DNA of 64,000 bases from Dermabacteraceae bacterium TAE3-ERU5 (GCA_019218375.1 JAHUUK010000001.1:248001-312000), one strand, 5' to 3'; counted from the first letter of the stretch, positions 42,376 through 51,650 are shown. The notes: a model not told the origin generated them from the sequence alone. Made by a program: numbers and translations.

Positions 42376-42858
42376 GTGAGCAAAGAAACCTGGCTTACAC
42401 AGGAGGCGTTCGATCGTCTCACCGCCGAGCTCGCGCACCTGGAGGGTCCCGCTCGCACGGAAATCGCGGAGCGCATCGCTGCGGCCCGCGACGAGGGAGA
42501 CCTGAAAGAGAACGGCGGCTACCACGCCGCCCGCGAAGAGCAGGGCAAGCTTGAGGCCCGCATCAACGAGCTGAAGGTTCTGCTCAAGAACGCTGTGGTG
42601 GGCGACGCCCCGAAGGATAACGGCGTGGTCGAACCTGGCATGGTGGTGACCATTTCGATGTTGAACATGGAGCGCACCTTCCTGCTCGGTAACCGCGAGA
42701 TTGCCGACGGCGAGGACGATCTGGAGGTCTTTTCGACCGACTCCCCGCTGGGCGCTGCCATTAAGGGCTCCAAGGTGGGAGACACCGTGCAGTACGTTGC
42801 CCCGAACGGCAAGGAGCTGTCGGTAGAGATCAAGAAGGCTTCGCCCTACAAGGGCTGA
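42376..42858 (+). CDS. greA: Transcription elongation factor GreA
   Basis: The 160-residue protein has an N-terminal coiled coil (about 1-75, with the acidic tip AARDEGDLKENGGYHAAREEQG) that reaches into the RNA polymerase secondary channel to stimulate cleavage of backtracked RNA. A C-terminal globular domain follows (DSPLGAAIKGSKVGDTV). GTG start after CAGGAG. A strong terminator follows. Confidence 0.96.
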   Translation: MSKETWLTQEAFDRLTAELAHLEGPARTEIAERIAAARDEGDLKENGGYHAAREEQGKLEARINELKVLLKNAVVGDAPKDNGVVEPGMVVTISMLNMERTFLLGNREIADGEDDLEVFSTDSPLGAAIKGSKVGDTVQYVAPNGKELSVEIKKASPYKG

Positions 42859-42887
42859 CGTTTCCGGGCCAGAAAAGCCCGCTAACG

Positions 42888-42923
42888 AAAAGGCGCGGTC
42901 CCCGTTTTGGGGGCCGCGCCTTT
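42888..42923. terminator. Strong terminator between greA and the AI-2E-family gene
   Basis: AAAGGCGCGG..CCCC pairs with GGGG..CCGCGCCTTTT around a GTTTT loop. A run of A on the left and T on the right lets it work for both convergent genes. Confidence 0.8.
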
Positions 42924-42939
42924 TAGCTGCGTTTGGAGG

Positions 42940-44178
42940 TTAAGCGGGGTTTTCCGCGGTTTCCTCACCGTTTTCGTCCAGTTTTACCGCCTGCGGTTCA
43001 CGCAGGTACGCCGGAGCGTCCGGGCTTTCCAGGTAGGCGGCGGACTTGCCGGGGAAGAACTGCCGGTGCAGCGCCCGGTCCTCCCCCAGATCGTCGTCTT
43101 CCGCGCGGCCCGTGGCGTAAACCAGGGTCGAGTTGATGAACGCCATCGCGGGAACGGAGAACAGCGCGCCGGGGATACCCGCCACCAGGGTGCCGACGGC
43201 TACGCCGAGGAACACGGCCAGCGGGTGCAGGTTCACGGCCTGCCCCATCAGGAACGGCTGCAGGATGTTGCTTTCGAGCTGCTGCACCACCAGTACCACG
43301 GCCATCACGATGAGGGCTGCAACCCAGCCCTTTAGCACCAGCGCGAGCAGCACGGCGATAGCGCCGGAAACAATCGCGCCCACGATCGGAATGAACGAGA
43401 ACAGGAACACGACCAGGCCGATGGGGACCGCGTAGCCGCCCAGGCTGACGATCACCATGCCAAGCGCGATGCCGACTGCGTCAACGGCTGCCACCAGGAT
43501 CTGGGTGCGCACGTAGCCCGACAGCGCCTGCCAGCCGCGGCGGAAGGATTCGTGCGCGGGGATGCGCGCCTCGGCCGGAAGCAGGCAGACCATCCAGCGC
43601 CAGATTCGTTCACCGCCGCTGAGCAGGAAGAACAGGGTGAACAGGGAGATGATGATGCCGGCGAGCACGTTGCTGGCGGTCGAGAAACCGGACAGCGCAC
43701 CGCTCAGGATGGTGCCCGAGTTTTCCTGCAGCTTGTCGGTAATCTGCGAAACATAGTTCTGCAGGGTGGTGTCGTTGAGCTGGAAGGTGTTTCCGGCGAA
43801 GTCGGTTACCTGTCTAAAGCCCTGAATGGCCGCCTTTTCGATGTCTTCCCACTGGGAAGTGAGCTGCCTGCCCGCCAGGGTGAACATGCCGCCGACGAGC
43901 ACGATCAGGCCCAGCATCGCCACGGCTGCGGAGGCGCTGCGGGGCAGGAAGGTGTGCCGAGTGAGCAGTTTGACCAGGGGCAGCAGCAGGGAGGCCAGCA
44001 GCGCCGCGATCAGGACGGGGATCACCAGCGTGGTGATTTCGGCAATTGCCTGCACCAGCACCCAGCCGACGGCCACGATCACCAGAAAGCGCCAGCCCCA
44101 GGCTGCCATGCGGCGGTATGCCATGGGAATTTCCGCGACCTCGGCCGGAACCGGGGCGGTATTTTTGTTTCGCTGCAA
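42940..44178 (-). CDS. AI-2E/PerM-family transporter
   Basis: The 412-residue membrane protein has paired helices at each end and a long soluble loop in the middle (about 105-165). The family segments are GYVRTQILVAAVDAVGIALG, FLFSFIPIVGAIVSG and QQLESNILQPFLMGQAVNLHPLAVFLGVAVG. The acidic C-terminal tail is not conserved. Family members include exporters of the AI-2 signal and permeases of unknown role, so the cargo is open. TTG start at 44178 after AGGTAGG; an ATG at 44124 is the alternative. Confidence 0.85.
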   Translation of the reverse strand: MQRNKNTAPVPAEVAEIPMAYRRMAAWGWRFLVIVAVGWVLVQAIAEITTLVIPVLIAALLASLLLPLVKLLTRHTFLPRSASAAVAMLGLIVLVGGMFTLAGRQLTSQWEDIEKAAIQGFRQVTDFAGNTFQLNDTTLQNYVSQITDKLQENSGTILSGALSGFSTASNVLAGIIISLFTLFFLLSGGERIWRWMVCLLPAEARIPAHESFRRGWQALSGYVRTQILVAAVDAVGIALGMVIVSLGGYAVPIGLVVFLFSFIPIVGAIVSGAIAVLLALVLKGWVAALIVMAVVLVVQQLESNILQPFLMGQAVNLHPLAVFLGVAVGTLVAGIPGALFSVPAMAFINSTLVYATGRAEDDDLGEDRALHRQFFPGKSAAYLESPDAPAYLREPQAVKLDENGEETAENPA

Positions 44179-44287
44179 GGCAGCCTACCTTTCACTCGTT
44201 TTAGCTAACTCGCATAATCTACCTGCATAAACACTGTTCGATAAGCATTAGGGTGAGCTAGTCGGCATAACCCGGCGCAAGGAAATA

Positions 44288-44320
44288 GACGAAAGTAGGT
44301 ACTCGCTTTTACTTTCTGTC
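44288..44320. promoter_or_regulatory. Inverted repeat upstream of the ABC exporter operon
   Basis: GACGAAAGTA (44288-44297) and TACTTTCTGTC (44310-44320) form an imperfect inverted repeat 37 bases before the ATPase start, in a suitable place for an operator. No regulator gene is adjacent. Confidence 0.35.
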
Positions 44321-44356
44321 GTTTCCCGGTCACAGCCGCACTGTTAAAAATAAGGT

Positions 44357-45124
44357 ATGGACACACAAAGCGCTCCGGCCCTACAGATTTCTTCTCTCAC
44401 GAAGTCGTTCGGCAAGAAGGAAGTAGTCCACGGCGTGGACCTCACGATTCCCCGAGGTTCTTTCTACGGTCTTGTCGGCCCGAACGGCGCCGGTAAGACG
44501 ACCACTCTTTCCATGGCTACGGGCCTGCTGCGCCCCACGTCGGGCAGCGCCCAGGTGCTGGGCCACGACGTTTGGCAGGATCCGCAGCGCGCCAAGCAGT
44601 TGATCGGCGTTCTGGCCGACAACCTGCCTACCTTTGACCGCCTGACCGCGCGGGAAATACTCAGCTACATCGGCCTGCTGCGCCGCATGGACCGAGACCT
44701 AATCGCGCAGCGCAGCGACGATCTGCTGGACGCGCTCGATCTGGCCGACCAAGACGGCAAGTACATTGCCGAGTATTCGGCTGGCATGACGAAGAAGATC
44801 CTGCTCGCCTGCGCCCTGCTGCACGGCCCGCGGCTGCTGGTGCTGGACGAGCCGTTCGAGTCGGTCGATCCGGTGTCGGCCCACACGATCCGCGAGCTGC
44901 TGCGCCGCTACACGGCGGGCGGCGGCACCGTAATCCTTTCCTCGCACGTGATGGAAATGGTGGAGGGCCTGTGCGATCACGTCGCGATCATGGTCGACGG
45001 CAACGTGCTGGTCTCCGGCACCACCGACGAGGTGCGGGCGGGCAAGCCGCTGCAGGACCGCTTCATCGAGCTGGTGGGCGTGAAGGCTCAGCGCGAGGGA
45101 GGGTTCTCGTGGCTCGACTCCTGA
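44357..45124 (+). CDS. ABC exporter ATPase
   Basis: The 255-residue ATPase of the ABC-2/DrrA-like type has Walker A GPNGAGKTT (41-49), an unusual signature YSAGMTKK (140-147) in place of LSGGQ, Walker B LVLDEP (161-166) and the H-loop SSH. The altered signature is typical of a subgroup encoded with large two-half permeases. The cargo is unknown. It is cotranscribed with the permease, which it overlaps. Confidence 0.88.
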   Translation: MDTQSAPALQISSLTKSFGKKEVVHGVDLTIPRGSFYGLVGPNGAGKTTTLSMATGLLRPTSGSAQVLGHDVWQDPQRAKQLIGVLADNLPTFDRLTAREILSYIGLLRRMDRDLIAQRSDDLLDALDLADQDGKYIAEYSAGMTKKILLACALLHGPRLLVLDEPFESVDPVSAHTIRELLRRYTAGGGTVILSSHVMEMVEGLCDHVAIMVDGNVLVSGTTDEVRAGKPLQDRFIELVGVKAQREGGFSWLDS

Positions 45125-46749
45125 TGAAGATGTCGCTCACCCTGTGGTGGCGCGGCATTAAAGGCAATGTGGGCCGCATGATCGGCCTCGGCATCGGGCT
45201 GCTTTACGGCCTCGGCCTGGCGGGGACGGTCAGCTTTTTCCTGCTCAGCGCGGCCGCCTCCCGGCAGGCAGAGACCGGCCTTGCCGTGGTGGTAGTTTCC
45301 ACCTGCATCACATTCGCATGGCTCTTTACCTCGCTGACGGCGTTCAGCCCGGAAACCCCGCTGGAAACCAAGCGCTTCAGCCTGCTCGGGGTGAGGGCGA
45401 AGGAACTTTGCGTCGGTTTATTAGCGGCCAGGCTGGTCAGCCTGGGCGGTATCCTCACGGCGCTTATGACTCTGGTGCTGACCGCGACGGGTCTGCTGTG
45501 GCTGTTTACCGTTTCCGGCGCTGCCGGGGCCGGGCTTTGGCTGGCCGCAGCCGGTATGGTTGCCGCCGCCCCGCTGACCATGCTGACATGCTTCCTGCTG
45601 TTTAACACGCTGGTTGCGGTAACGGATCGGCTGGTCACTTCGAAAAAGGCGCAGAACATTCTGGCCACCGTCGTCATCCTCGTGGTCTTTGGGATCGTCT
45701 TTGCTTTCAACGCCATTTTGCAGACGGATTCAGACGCCCTGTTCAACGTAGTCTTTAACCTGAACAACCTTCACTTGGCAGTCACCTATCTCCCCTTCAC
45801 CCCGCTGGCTGCGGCCTACGGCGCGCCTCTGACCATCGCGGAAGGACAGCCGCTACTGGGCCTGGCCCAGTACGCGATTCTCGCCGTCTCCCTGGTGCTG
45901 CTCTGGGCGGTTTACGTCACCCATACCAGGCACGTGCTGGAAGAACCGCTTCGGGTAGCTAACCGGCGCGGGCGCAGCAAGAAGAACCAGGAACGTCCGT
46001 TCTTGCTGCCGTTGGTTCCCGCCACGCCATTCGGCGCTGTGCTAACCCGCTCCCTGCGTTATTGGGTGCGTGACAGTCGCTATTCGGTGGCGCTGCTGGT
46101 TTCCTTCATTATGGTTGGCCTGCTGTTGGCAATGGCCTGGCTGAACCCGAGCACCTCCTCTGGCTTGATAGGCGCGGTGGTGGTGATGCTGAGCATGGCT
46201 GCCGGCAGCACCATGAACGATTTCGGCATGGACGGCCCGTCCGGTTGGGTGAACATCACCTCGGGCGTGTCGGCCAGGGACAACGTGCTGGGCCGTATTG
46301 TGGCGAACATCCTGGTGATCCTGCCGCTGATGCTGGTCTCCACCATCGTGATGCCGCTGGCGCTCGGCCAGGGCCAGCACATCCCGATCTTCCTCGGGCT
46401 GGGCGCGTACCTGCTGGTGACAAACAGCGGCTTCGGTATGGTGTTGGCCGTACTGCTGCCGTTCCCGGCACCCGCCCCCGGCGTCAGCCCGCTGCGGCAA
46501 AAGAACAATTCCGGTACCGCGTTCTTCTCGACCCTGCTAGTCATGTTCGGGATCTGGCTGCCGCTGATTCCCAGCGCCGCCCTCGGCATCTGGCACCTGG
46601 CGGGAGGCCCCGCCTGGGCGCTCTACCTGGCGATAGCGCTGGCCCTGGTGATCTGTGCGGTGGTGTTTACGCTGAGCGTGCGCTTCGCCATCCGTAAGCT
46701 GGATCAGGACTACGTGGATATCTTCGCCAAGGTGCAGCACTACGCCTAA
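45109..46749 (+). CDS. ABC exporter permease
   Basis: The 546-residue membrane protein has about 12 helices in two halves, joined by a basic loop (RGRSKKNQERP). I placed the start at the GTG at 45109 because GAGGGAGGG precedes it; an ATG at 45124, overlapping the ATPase stop, is the other choice. The longer open frame upstream overlaps the ATPase and is not coding. Conserved SAGSTMNDFG-like and GPSGWVNITSGVSARDNVLGR segments recall permeases found with such ATPases in actinobacteria. The substrate is not known. Confidence 0.82.
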   Translation: MARLLMKMSLTLWWRGIKGNVGRMIGLGIGLLYGLGLAGTVSFFLLSAAASRQAETGLAVVVVSTCITFAWLFTSLTAFSPETPLETKRFSLLGVRAKELCVGLLAARLVSLGGILTALMTLVLTATGLLWLFTVSGAAGAGLWLAAAGMVAAAPLTMLTCFLLFNTLVAVTDRLVTSKKAQNILATVVILVVFGIVFAFNAILQTDSDALFNVVFNLNNLHLAVTYLPFTPLAAAYGAPLTIAEGQPLLGLAQYAILAVSLVLLWAVYVTHTRHVLEEPLRVANRRGRSKKNQERPFLLPLVPATPFGAVLTRSLRYWVRDSRYSVALLVSFIMVGLLLAMAWLNPSTSSGLIGAVVVMLSMAAGSTMNDFGMDGPSGWVNITSGVSARDNVLGRIVANILVILPLMLVSTIVMPLALGQGQHIPIFLGLGAYLLVTNSGFGMVLAVLLPFPAPAPGVSPLRQKNNSGTAFFSTLLVMFGIWLPLIPSAALGIWHLAGGPAWALYLAIALALVICAVVFTLSVRFAIRKLDQDYVDIFAKVQHYA

Positions 46750-46771
46750 CCCTCGGCGAGGTCTAGCGTTT

Positions 46772-46802
46772 AACGCCCCGGTGTCTGGTGCACCGGGGCG
46801 TT
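46772..46802. terminator. Bidirectional terminator hairpin
   Basis: Perfect 12-base arms AACGCCCCGGTG and CACCGGGGCGTT with a 7-base loop lie between the convergent permease and rimI genes. Confidence 0.75.
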
Positions 46803-46837
46803 GCCTTACCTACCTGCTTTTGCGCCTATAGAGATAG

Positions 46838-47302
46838 CTAAAGATCGCGGCTAAAAATCAGCGCATCAACGCCGTGATAGTAGCCGCGCCGCACCGCGAT
46901 CTGTTCGTACCCGTGGCGGCGGTAGACGGCCTGCGCCCGCAGGTTATCGATGCGCACCTCCAGCATCATGCGTTCGGCTCCCCTGGCCCTGGCCTCGTTG
47001 TGCAGGGCGTTCAGAAGCAGCGTGCCGATGCCCTTTCCTGGTTCGGTGGTGGTGATATTTTGCACGTCGCAGATGTCGCCGCCCATCATCAGGCCCGCAT
47101 AGCCGATAGCCCTCCCCGGTTCATCCACCGGGTGCGCTACCACGTACCAGCGGTCCGGGTGCGTGATCTCGGAAAGCAGCATGGGAATGTCCCAGAAATC
47201 GTCCGGGAACAGGTCGTACTCGATCAGGGCCACCTGTTCGGCGTCCTCCGGCGTGAAGCGCCTGAGCGCCACGCCCGGCACTTCGCAGCCGGGCACGCGC
47301 AC
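46838..47302 (-). CDS. rimI: Ribosomal-protein S18 alanine N-acetyltransferase-like (RimI)
   Basis: The GNAT protein has about 154 residues from a GTG at 47302 that follows AGGA; a TTG at 47335, overlapping tsaB, is the alternative. The acetyl-CoA segment reads ITTTEPGKGIGTLLLNALHNEA, with LEVRIDNLRAQAVYRRHGYEQI and a closing RRGYYHGVDALIF, all RimI-like. The position after tsaB supports this. In many actinobacteria tsaD comes next; here the operon ends instead. Confidence 0.86.
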   Translation of the reverse strand: MRVPGCEVPGVALRRFTPEDAEQVALIEYDLFPDDFWDIPMLLSEITHPDRWYVVAHPVDEPGRAIGYAGLMMGGDICDVQNITTTEPGKGIGTLLLNALHNEARARGAERMMLEVRIDNLRAQAVYRRHGYEQIAVRRGYYHGVDALIFSRDL

Positions 47303-47324
47303 CGGGGGTCCTGCCGGGTGCGTA

Positions 47325-48017
47325 TCAGAGGCCAAGGGCGCTCTTTCGCTTGGTCGGCAGCGCCGCGTCCGGCTCACGCAGGTAGAGCGGCTCGCTCGAT
47401 GAGGTATCCATACCGCCCAGGGGCTGACGCGCGAAAGCGGCACGGATCAGCCATTCGGCGGAGACGTCGGCCAGTTCCTCCCCCGCGCCGGGGGCGAGCA
47501 GGTCCGGGTAGGCCAGCGCGCCCCGGCCGACGCGTAGGTCGGCACCCGCGAACTGTTCTGCCACGTCGGCGGGCTTGGCTACGGCAGGCTCGCCCTCGGC
47601 CCGCCAGCCGTCGGCGGTGAACTCGTAGCTGCGGTAGTAGACCTCGCGGCGGCGGGCATCCAGCGCCACGGCGATCCTGCCGCGTTTACCCGGCAGCGCC
47701 TCCTGCGCGGCCTGCAGCGCCAGGCCATCCAGCGAACAGACGCCGTGCAGTGGCACGCCGAGGACGGCGGCGATGCTGCGGGCGGTGACCAGGCCGACGC
47801 GCAGGCCCGTGAACGGTCCGGGGCCGCGCCCCACCACGACCGCGCTTACGTCTGCGCGAGTGCCGCCCGCCTGTTCCAGGGTGGCGTCGATAAGCGGCAC
47901 CAGCACCTCGGCGTGGTGGCGGGAGCGGGAGTCCAGGTTCGCGGCCAGCACCTTTTCGCCGTCGTCGTCGCAGACGGCAACCGAGATCGCGCCCGAAGTA
48001 TCCAGGCCAAGAATCAT
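47325..48017 (-). CDS. tsaB: tRNA threonylcarbamoyladenosine biosynthesis protein TsaB
   Basis: The 230-residue ASKHA-fold protein supports TsaD in making the t6A37 modification of ANN-decoding tRNAs. LGLDTSGAISVAV, the shared motif GRGPGPFTGLRVGLVTARSIA and ALDARRREVYY are diagnostic. It is truncated relative to TsaD and lacks the catalytic metal site, as expected. It starts on the last base of tsaE. Confidence 0.93.
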   Translation of the reverse strand: MILGLDTSGAISVAVCDDDGEKVLAANLDSRSRHHAEVLVPLIDATLEQAGGTRADVSAVVVGRGPGPFTGLRVGLVTARSIAAVLGVPLHGVCSLDGLALQAAQEALPGKRGRIAVALDARRREVYYRSYEFTADGWRAEGEPAVAKPADVAEQFAGADLRVGRGALAYPDLLAPGAGEELADVSAEWLIRAAFARQPLGGMDTSSSEPLYLREPDAALPTKRKSALGL

Positions 48018-48541
48018 TACGCCACGCTCCTTACCGCGTTCACGAGTTCGTCCCAGGCCTGCCCGGCCCAGCGGGGGCCGTGCCCGGCCAGGGTGATGCT
48101 GCGTTCTTCGTCCAGGCTGTCGGTTTCACCGGGGGCCTCGCTCACGGAGCGGTCAAGCTGCACCAGCAGGTGGGAATCCGCCAGGTGTTCCACCCGGTCG
48201 CGCCCCCATTCCACCACGGTGACGGCACGATCCATGTCGGCATCCAAATCGAGATCGTCGATCTCGAAGCCTCCCTGCAGCCGGTAGGCGTCCACGTGCA
48301 CCAGTTCGCTACCACCCACCAGGCTGGGGTGCACGCGGGCGATCACGAAGGTAGGCGATGCCACCGGGCCACGCACCCCCAGGGCCTCCCCCAGCCCCTG
48401 CGTGAAGGTGGTTTTGCCCGCGCCGAGGGCGCCGTCTAACACCAGCAGATCGCCGGGGCGCAGCACACCGGCGAGCGCCCGCGCAACATCGCGGGTGTCT
48501 TCCGCCCCGGCGGTGGCCAGGGTGAGCGATTGGGACGGCAT
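48017..48541 (-). CDS. tsaE: tRNA threonylcarbamoyladenosine biosynthesis ATPase TsaE
   Basis: The 174-residue P-loop ATPase of the t6A complex has Walker A GALGAGKT (37-44), SPTFVIARVHPS and HVDAYRL. Residues VVEWGRDRVE form the conserved WGE-like region, with D in place of the last base pairing acid. Its ATG follows the alr stop without a gap, so the two are coupled. Confidence 0.93.
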   Translation of the reverse strand: MPSQSLTLATAGAEDTRDVARALAGVLRPGDLLVLDGALGAGKTTFTQGLGEALGVRGPVASPTFVIARVHPSLVGGSELVHVDAYRLQGGFEIDDLDLDADMDRAVTVVEWGRDRVEHLADSHLLVQLDRSVSEAPGETDSLDEERSITLAGHGPRWAGQAWDELVNAVRSVA

Positions 48542-49672
48542 TTAAGCCTCGCTTTCGACCCTCGGCACGCGGGTGCTGAGGGAGGTCAGGATTTCGTAGT
48601 CAATGGTGCCTGCGGCGGCGGCCAGGTGCTTAGCGGTCAGTTCGCCGGGGCCGAACACGGTGACGCGGTCACCCGCGGCGGCGTCGGGCACCGTGGACAG
48701 GTCTACCACGATCTGGTCCATGCAAATGCGGCCGCGCTGCGGCACCATTACGCTGCCGCTGCGGGCGTGCACGATGACGCTCATTTTGCCGGAGGCCGCG
48801 CGGTGCAGGCCGTCGGCGTAGCCGAGGGGCACGATCCCGAGCAGGCTGTCGCTCGGGCAAACGTAGCGGTGCCCGTAGGACACGCCCTGCCCGGCGGGCA
48901 CCTGTTTCACCAGTGCCAGGCTGCTTTCCAGCGTGAGGGCGGGCACCAGCGGCAGGTCGCAGGGCAGCGGCGCGTAGCCGTATATTGCCAGGCCGCAGCG
49001 CACCATTTCGAAGTGCAGGTCCGGCCGGGTGAGGGTTGCCGCCGAGTTTGCCAGGTGGCGCAGTTGCAGCGGGCCGACGTGGGCGCTGAGCTGTTCGCAG
49101 GCCGTGTTAAATGCCCTGGCCTGGGCGTTCACTACGGCCTCGCCGTCCGGTTCGTCTGCCGTGGCGAGGTGGCTCCAGGCACCTACCACCTCGACTTCGC
49201 GGGAGGCGGCGGCCAGCATGCGGGCCAGGCGCGCCACGCCGTCGGCCGGGACGCCGTTGCGCCCCATGCCGGTATCCAGTTTGACGTGTACACGGGCGCG
49301 TTTTCCGAGCTGGCGCGCCACGCGCTGCACGGCTGCCAGCATTTCGTGGGAGCCGAGCGAAAGATCGATTCCGGCAGCGATGGCGCGCGGCAGGGCTTCG
49401 TCTATCGCATCGGGGGTCCACAGCCAGGCCAGCACCGGCGCGTCGATTCCCGCTTCGCGCAGCCTGAGCGCGCTTTCGATGTGCGCTACGCCGAGCCAGG
49501 TGGCCCCGCCCGCGAGCGCGGCTTTTGCCGCACGCACCAGGCCGTGCCCGTAGGCGTCGGCCTTAACCACCGCCATCAGGGCCGTGTTTTCGCGCAGCAG
49601 GTCGTGCAGCAGGCGCGTGTTGTTTGTGATTGCCGACGTGGAAACGACGGCGCGGGAAGGCATGATGCTCAT
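48542..49672 (-). CDS. alr: Alanine racemase
   Basis: The 376-residue PLP enzyme makes D-alanine for peptidoglycan. The PLP lysine K37 is in MAVVKADAYGHG. LDTGMGRNGV, RCGLAIYGYAP, GYADG and RGRICMDQ follow in the usual order. It overlaps nnr by four bases upstream. Confidence 0.95.
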   Translation of the reverse strand: MSIMPSRAVVSTSAITNNTRLLHDLLRENTALMAVVKADAYGHGLVRAAKAALAGGATWLGVAHIESALRLREAGIDAPVLAWLWTPDAIDEALPRAIAAGIDLSLGSHEMLAAVQRVARQLGKRARVHVKLDTGMGRNGVPADGVARLARMLAAASREVEVVGAWSHLATADEPDGEAVVNAQARAFNTACEQLSAHVGPLQLRHLANSAATLTRPDLHFEMVRCGLAIYGYAPLPCDLPLVPALTLESSLALVKQVPAGQGVSYGHRYVCPSDSLLGIVPLGYADGLHRAASGKMSVIVHARSGSVMVPQRGRICMDQIVVDLSTVPDAAAGDRVTVFGPGELTAKHLAAAAGTIDYEILTSLSTRVPRVESEA

Positions 49673-51123
49673 GCTCCCTCCCCCGTCAGAGCGGCGAGCG
49701 CGGCGGGCAGTTCGCGCGCGACGTCCTCCGCCACGATGGGGGCGATGCCGCCGCGCGAAGCGATCTTGGCGGCGGTGCCGTGCAGCATGGCCCCGAGCAC
49801 AGCCGCACGGGGACCGTCCACACCCGCCGCGAGCAGGGTGCCGATCACCCCGGCAAGGACGTCCCCGGCCCCGGCCGTGGCCAGGAACGGGGTGGCGTCG
49901 GCCTGCGTGATTAGGTGCTGCGGGTCGCTGCCGGGGGCGATCACGGTGGTAGCGCCCTTCAGCAGCACGGTTGCGCCGGTCATTTGGGCGAGCAGGCTCG
50001 CGACCGCGCCCGGTCGCTCCGCGACTGCCGCAGCCGAGAGCGGGTGGCCGAGGATGCTGGCCAGCCGCGCGGCTTCTGTGGCGTGCGGGGTCAGCACGAT
50101 GTTGTCGGTGTAGCGTTCGCCGGGGCGGATTAGATCGAGCGCCCCCGCATCGACCACGCCCACACGCGCACGGGCGAGTACGGCGCGTGCCTTGGCGTGC
50201 TGCCCGTCGTCCACCTGCGGGTCAAGCCCCGCGCCGATCACCCAGGCCTGCACCTTGCCCTGCGCGCCGACAACTTCGGGGCGGGCGTGCAGCACCTGGC
50301 GCAGTACCTCGCGCGGGCCGAGGTAGCGCACCATACCCGCTCCGGCGCGGCAGGCACCCTGACAGGTGAGTACGGCAGCACCGGGATAGGTGGTGGAGCC
50401 AGCGATCACGCCGACCACGCCGCGACTGTATTTGTTGCTGCTGCTGTCCGGGTAGGGCCAGTGGGAGGCGACGTCCACCGCCTCTAGCCGGGTCAGGTTC
50501 GGTTCGGGAAGTTCCAGGCCGATGTCTGCCACCACGATTTCGCCGCAGTAGTTTTCGCCCGGCGGCAGCAACATGCCGCGTTTCAGGCCGCCGAAGGTGA
50601 CGGTCAGATCGGCCGCTACCGCGTCCGCCGGAACCTCCCCCGTATCCGGGTGCATGCCGGAGGGAACATCGGCCGCGATCAGGTACGCCCCGCACGCCTG
50701 CGCCCAGGCGAGGGCGCGGGCCGCGGCGGGCCGCAGATAGGCCTGTTCGATACCGATGCCGAGGATCGCGTCTATCACGACGTCTGCCGGGTGCATGGTG
50801 GCGCTCCAACGCTGGATACGGCCACCGGCGCGGCGCAGCTTAGCTTCGCCTTCCGGGTGCAGGCGGTCAAAGATTTGGATGGCGGTAACGGCTACACCCA
50901 TTTTGCGCAGGTAGGCCCCCGCGTAGAGGGCGTCTCCACCGTTGTTTCCGGTGCCGACCAGGAGCGTCACGCTGCTGCCGGGAACGCGGCCACGCAGACG
51001 ACGCAGCGCGGCGGCGGTGTGGTGAGCGAGGGCTGTGGCGGCGCGCGACATGAGCGGGACGCCGGCCGCTAACAGCGGAGCTTCCGCGTCCCGGATTTGC
51101 CGGGCGGTGTATGCACGTTTCAT
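49669..51123 (-). CDS. nnr: Bifunctional NAD(P)H-hydrate repair enzyme Nnr
   Basis: The product is about 484 residues from the ATG at 51123; nine extra residues upstream are not conserved. The N-terminal epimerase domain (about 1-215) has VGTGNNGGDALYAGAYL and AADVPSGMHPDTGEV. The C-terminal ADP-dependent dehydratase domain (about 225-484) has GVVGVIAGSTTYPGAAVLTCQGACRAGAGMVR, VLTPHATEAARL, LLKGATTVI and FLATAGAGDVLAGVIGTLLA. Together they restore NAD(P)H damaged by hydration. Start of the nnr-alr-tsaE-tsaB-rimI run. Confidence 0.94.
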   Translation of the reverse strand: MKRAYTARQIRDAEAPLLAAGVPLMSRAATALAHHTAAALRRLRGRVPGSSVTLLVGTGNNGGDALYAGAYLRKMGVAVTAIQIFDRLHPEGEAKLRRAGGRIQRWSATMHPADVVIDAILGIGIEQAYLRPAAARALAWAQACGAYLIAADVPSGMHPDTGEVPADAVAADLTVTFGGLKRGMLLPPGENYCGEIVVADIGLELPEPNLTRLEAVDVASHWPYPDSSSNKYSRGVVGVIAGSTTYPGAAVLTCQGACRAGAGMVRYLGPREVLRQVLHARPEVVGAQGKVQAWVIGAGLDPQVDDGQHAKARAVLARARVGVVDAGALDLIRPGERYTDNIVLTPHATEAARLASILGHPLSAAAVAERPGAVASLLAQMTGATVLLKGATTVIAPGSDPQHLITQADATPFLATAGAGDVLAGVIGTLLAAGVDGPRAAVLGAMLHGTAAKIASRGGIAPIVAEDVARELPAALAALTGEGA

Positions 51124-51205
51124 CGTGACCAGTTTACGAGCATTAGTCACGGTTCAGGAACCGATGTTCCTGGTGGCGGTGGCCCTATTTGCCGTAGCGG
51201 TGGCC

Positions 51206-51631
51206 CTATTCGCCGCGTTCGGCCACCACTATTGCCTGCGCTATCCCGGCATCGTGGCTGAGGGATAGGTGCAGCCTGGCAACGCCGAGCGCACGGGCGG
51301 TTTGCGCTACCTTGCCGCGCACCGTGAAGTATGGCCTGCCGGTCCGGGTGTGCTGCACGGTGACGTCGCGCCAGGACAGCTCTTCGGGGTTGCCGAGCGC
51401 TTTACCGAGCGCCTCTTTCGCGGCGGCAGCGGCGGCTAGGGAACGGCTAGGCAAAGCTAGTTCCGGGCCGTTAAATAGCCTTTCGCGTAGCGCGGGCACG
51501 CGCGCGAGCCTGCCCTCCAGCGCCGCTATATCGACCACGTCTATGCCGACGCCGCACACCCCTTTGCCGGGAGCGGGAAGAAAGGTTGTTTCTTCCCCTC
51601 CCTCGGTGGGCGGGTGCGCGGCGTCGGTCAT
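51206..51631 (-). CDS. acpS: Holo-[acyl-carrier-protein] synthase
   Basis: The 141-residue 4'-phosphopantetheinyl transferase loads ACP for fatty-acid synthesis. GVGIDVVDIAALE holds the metal-binding aspartate, AAAAAKEALGKALG the conserved KEAxxKA helix and LHLSLSHDAGIAQAIVV the C-terminal strand. The first 25 residues are a non-conserved leader. It lies between glmS and nnr on the same strand. Confidence 0.93.
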   Translation of the reverse strand: MTDAAHPPTEGGEETTFLPAPGKGVCGVGIDVVDIAALEGRLARVPALRERLFNGPELALPSRSLAAAAAAKEALGKALGNPEELSWRDVTVQHTRTGRPYFTVRGKVAQTARALGVARLHLSLSHDAGIAQAIVVAERGE

Positions 51632-51650
51632 GACTGCTATTTTTGCGTGC

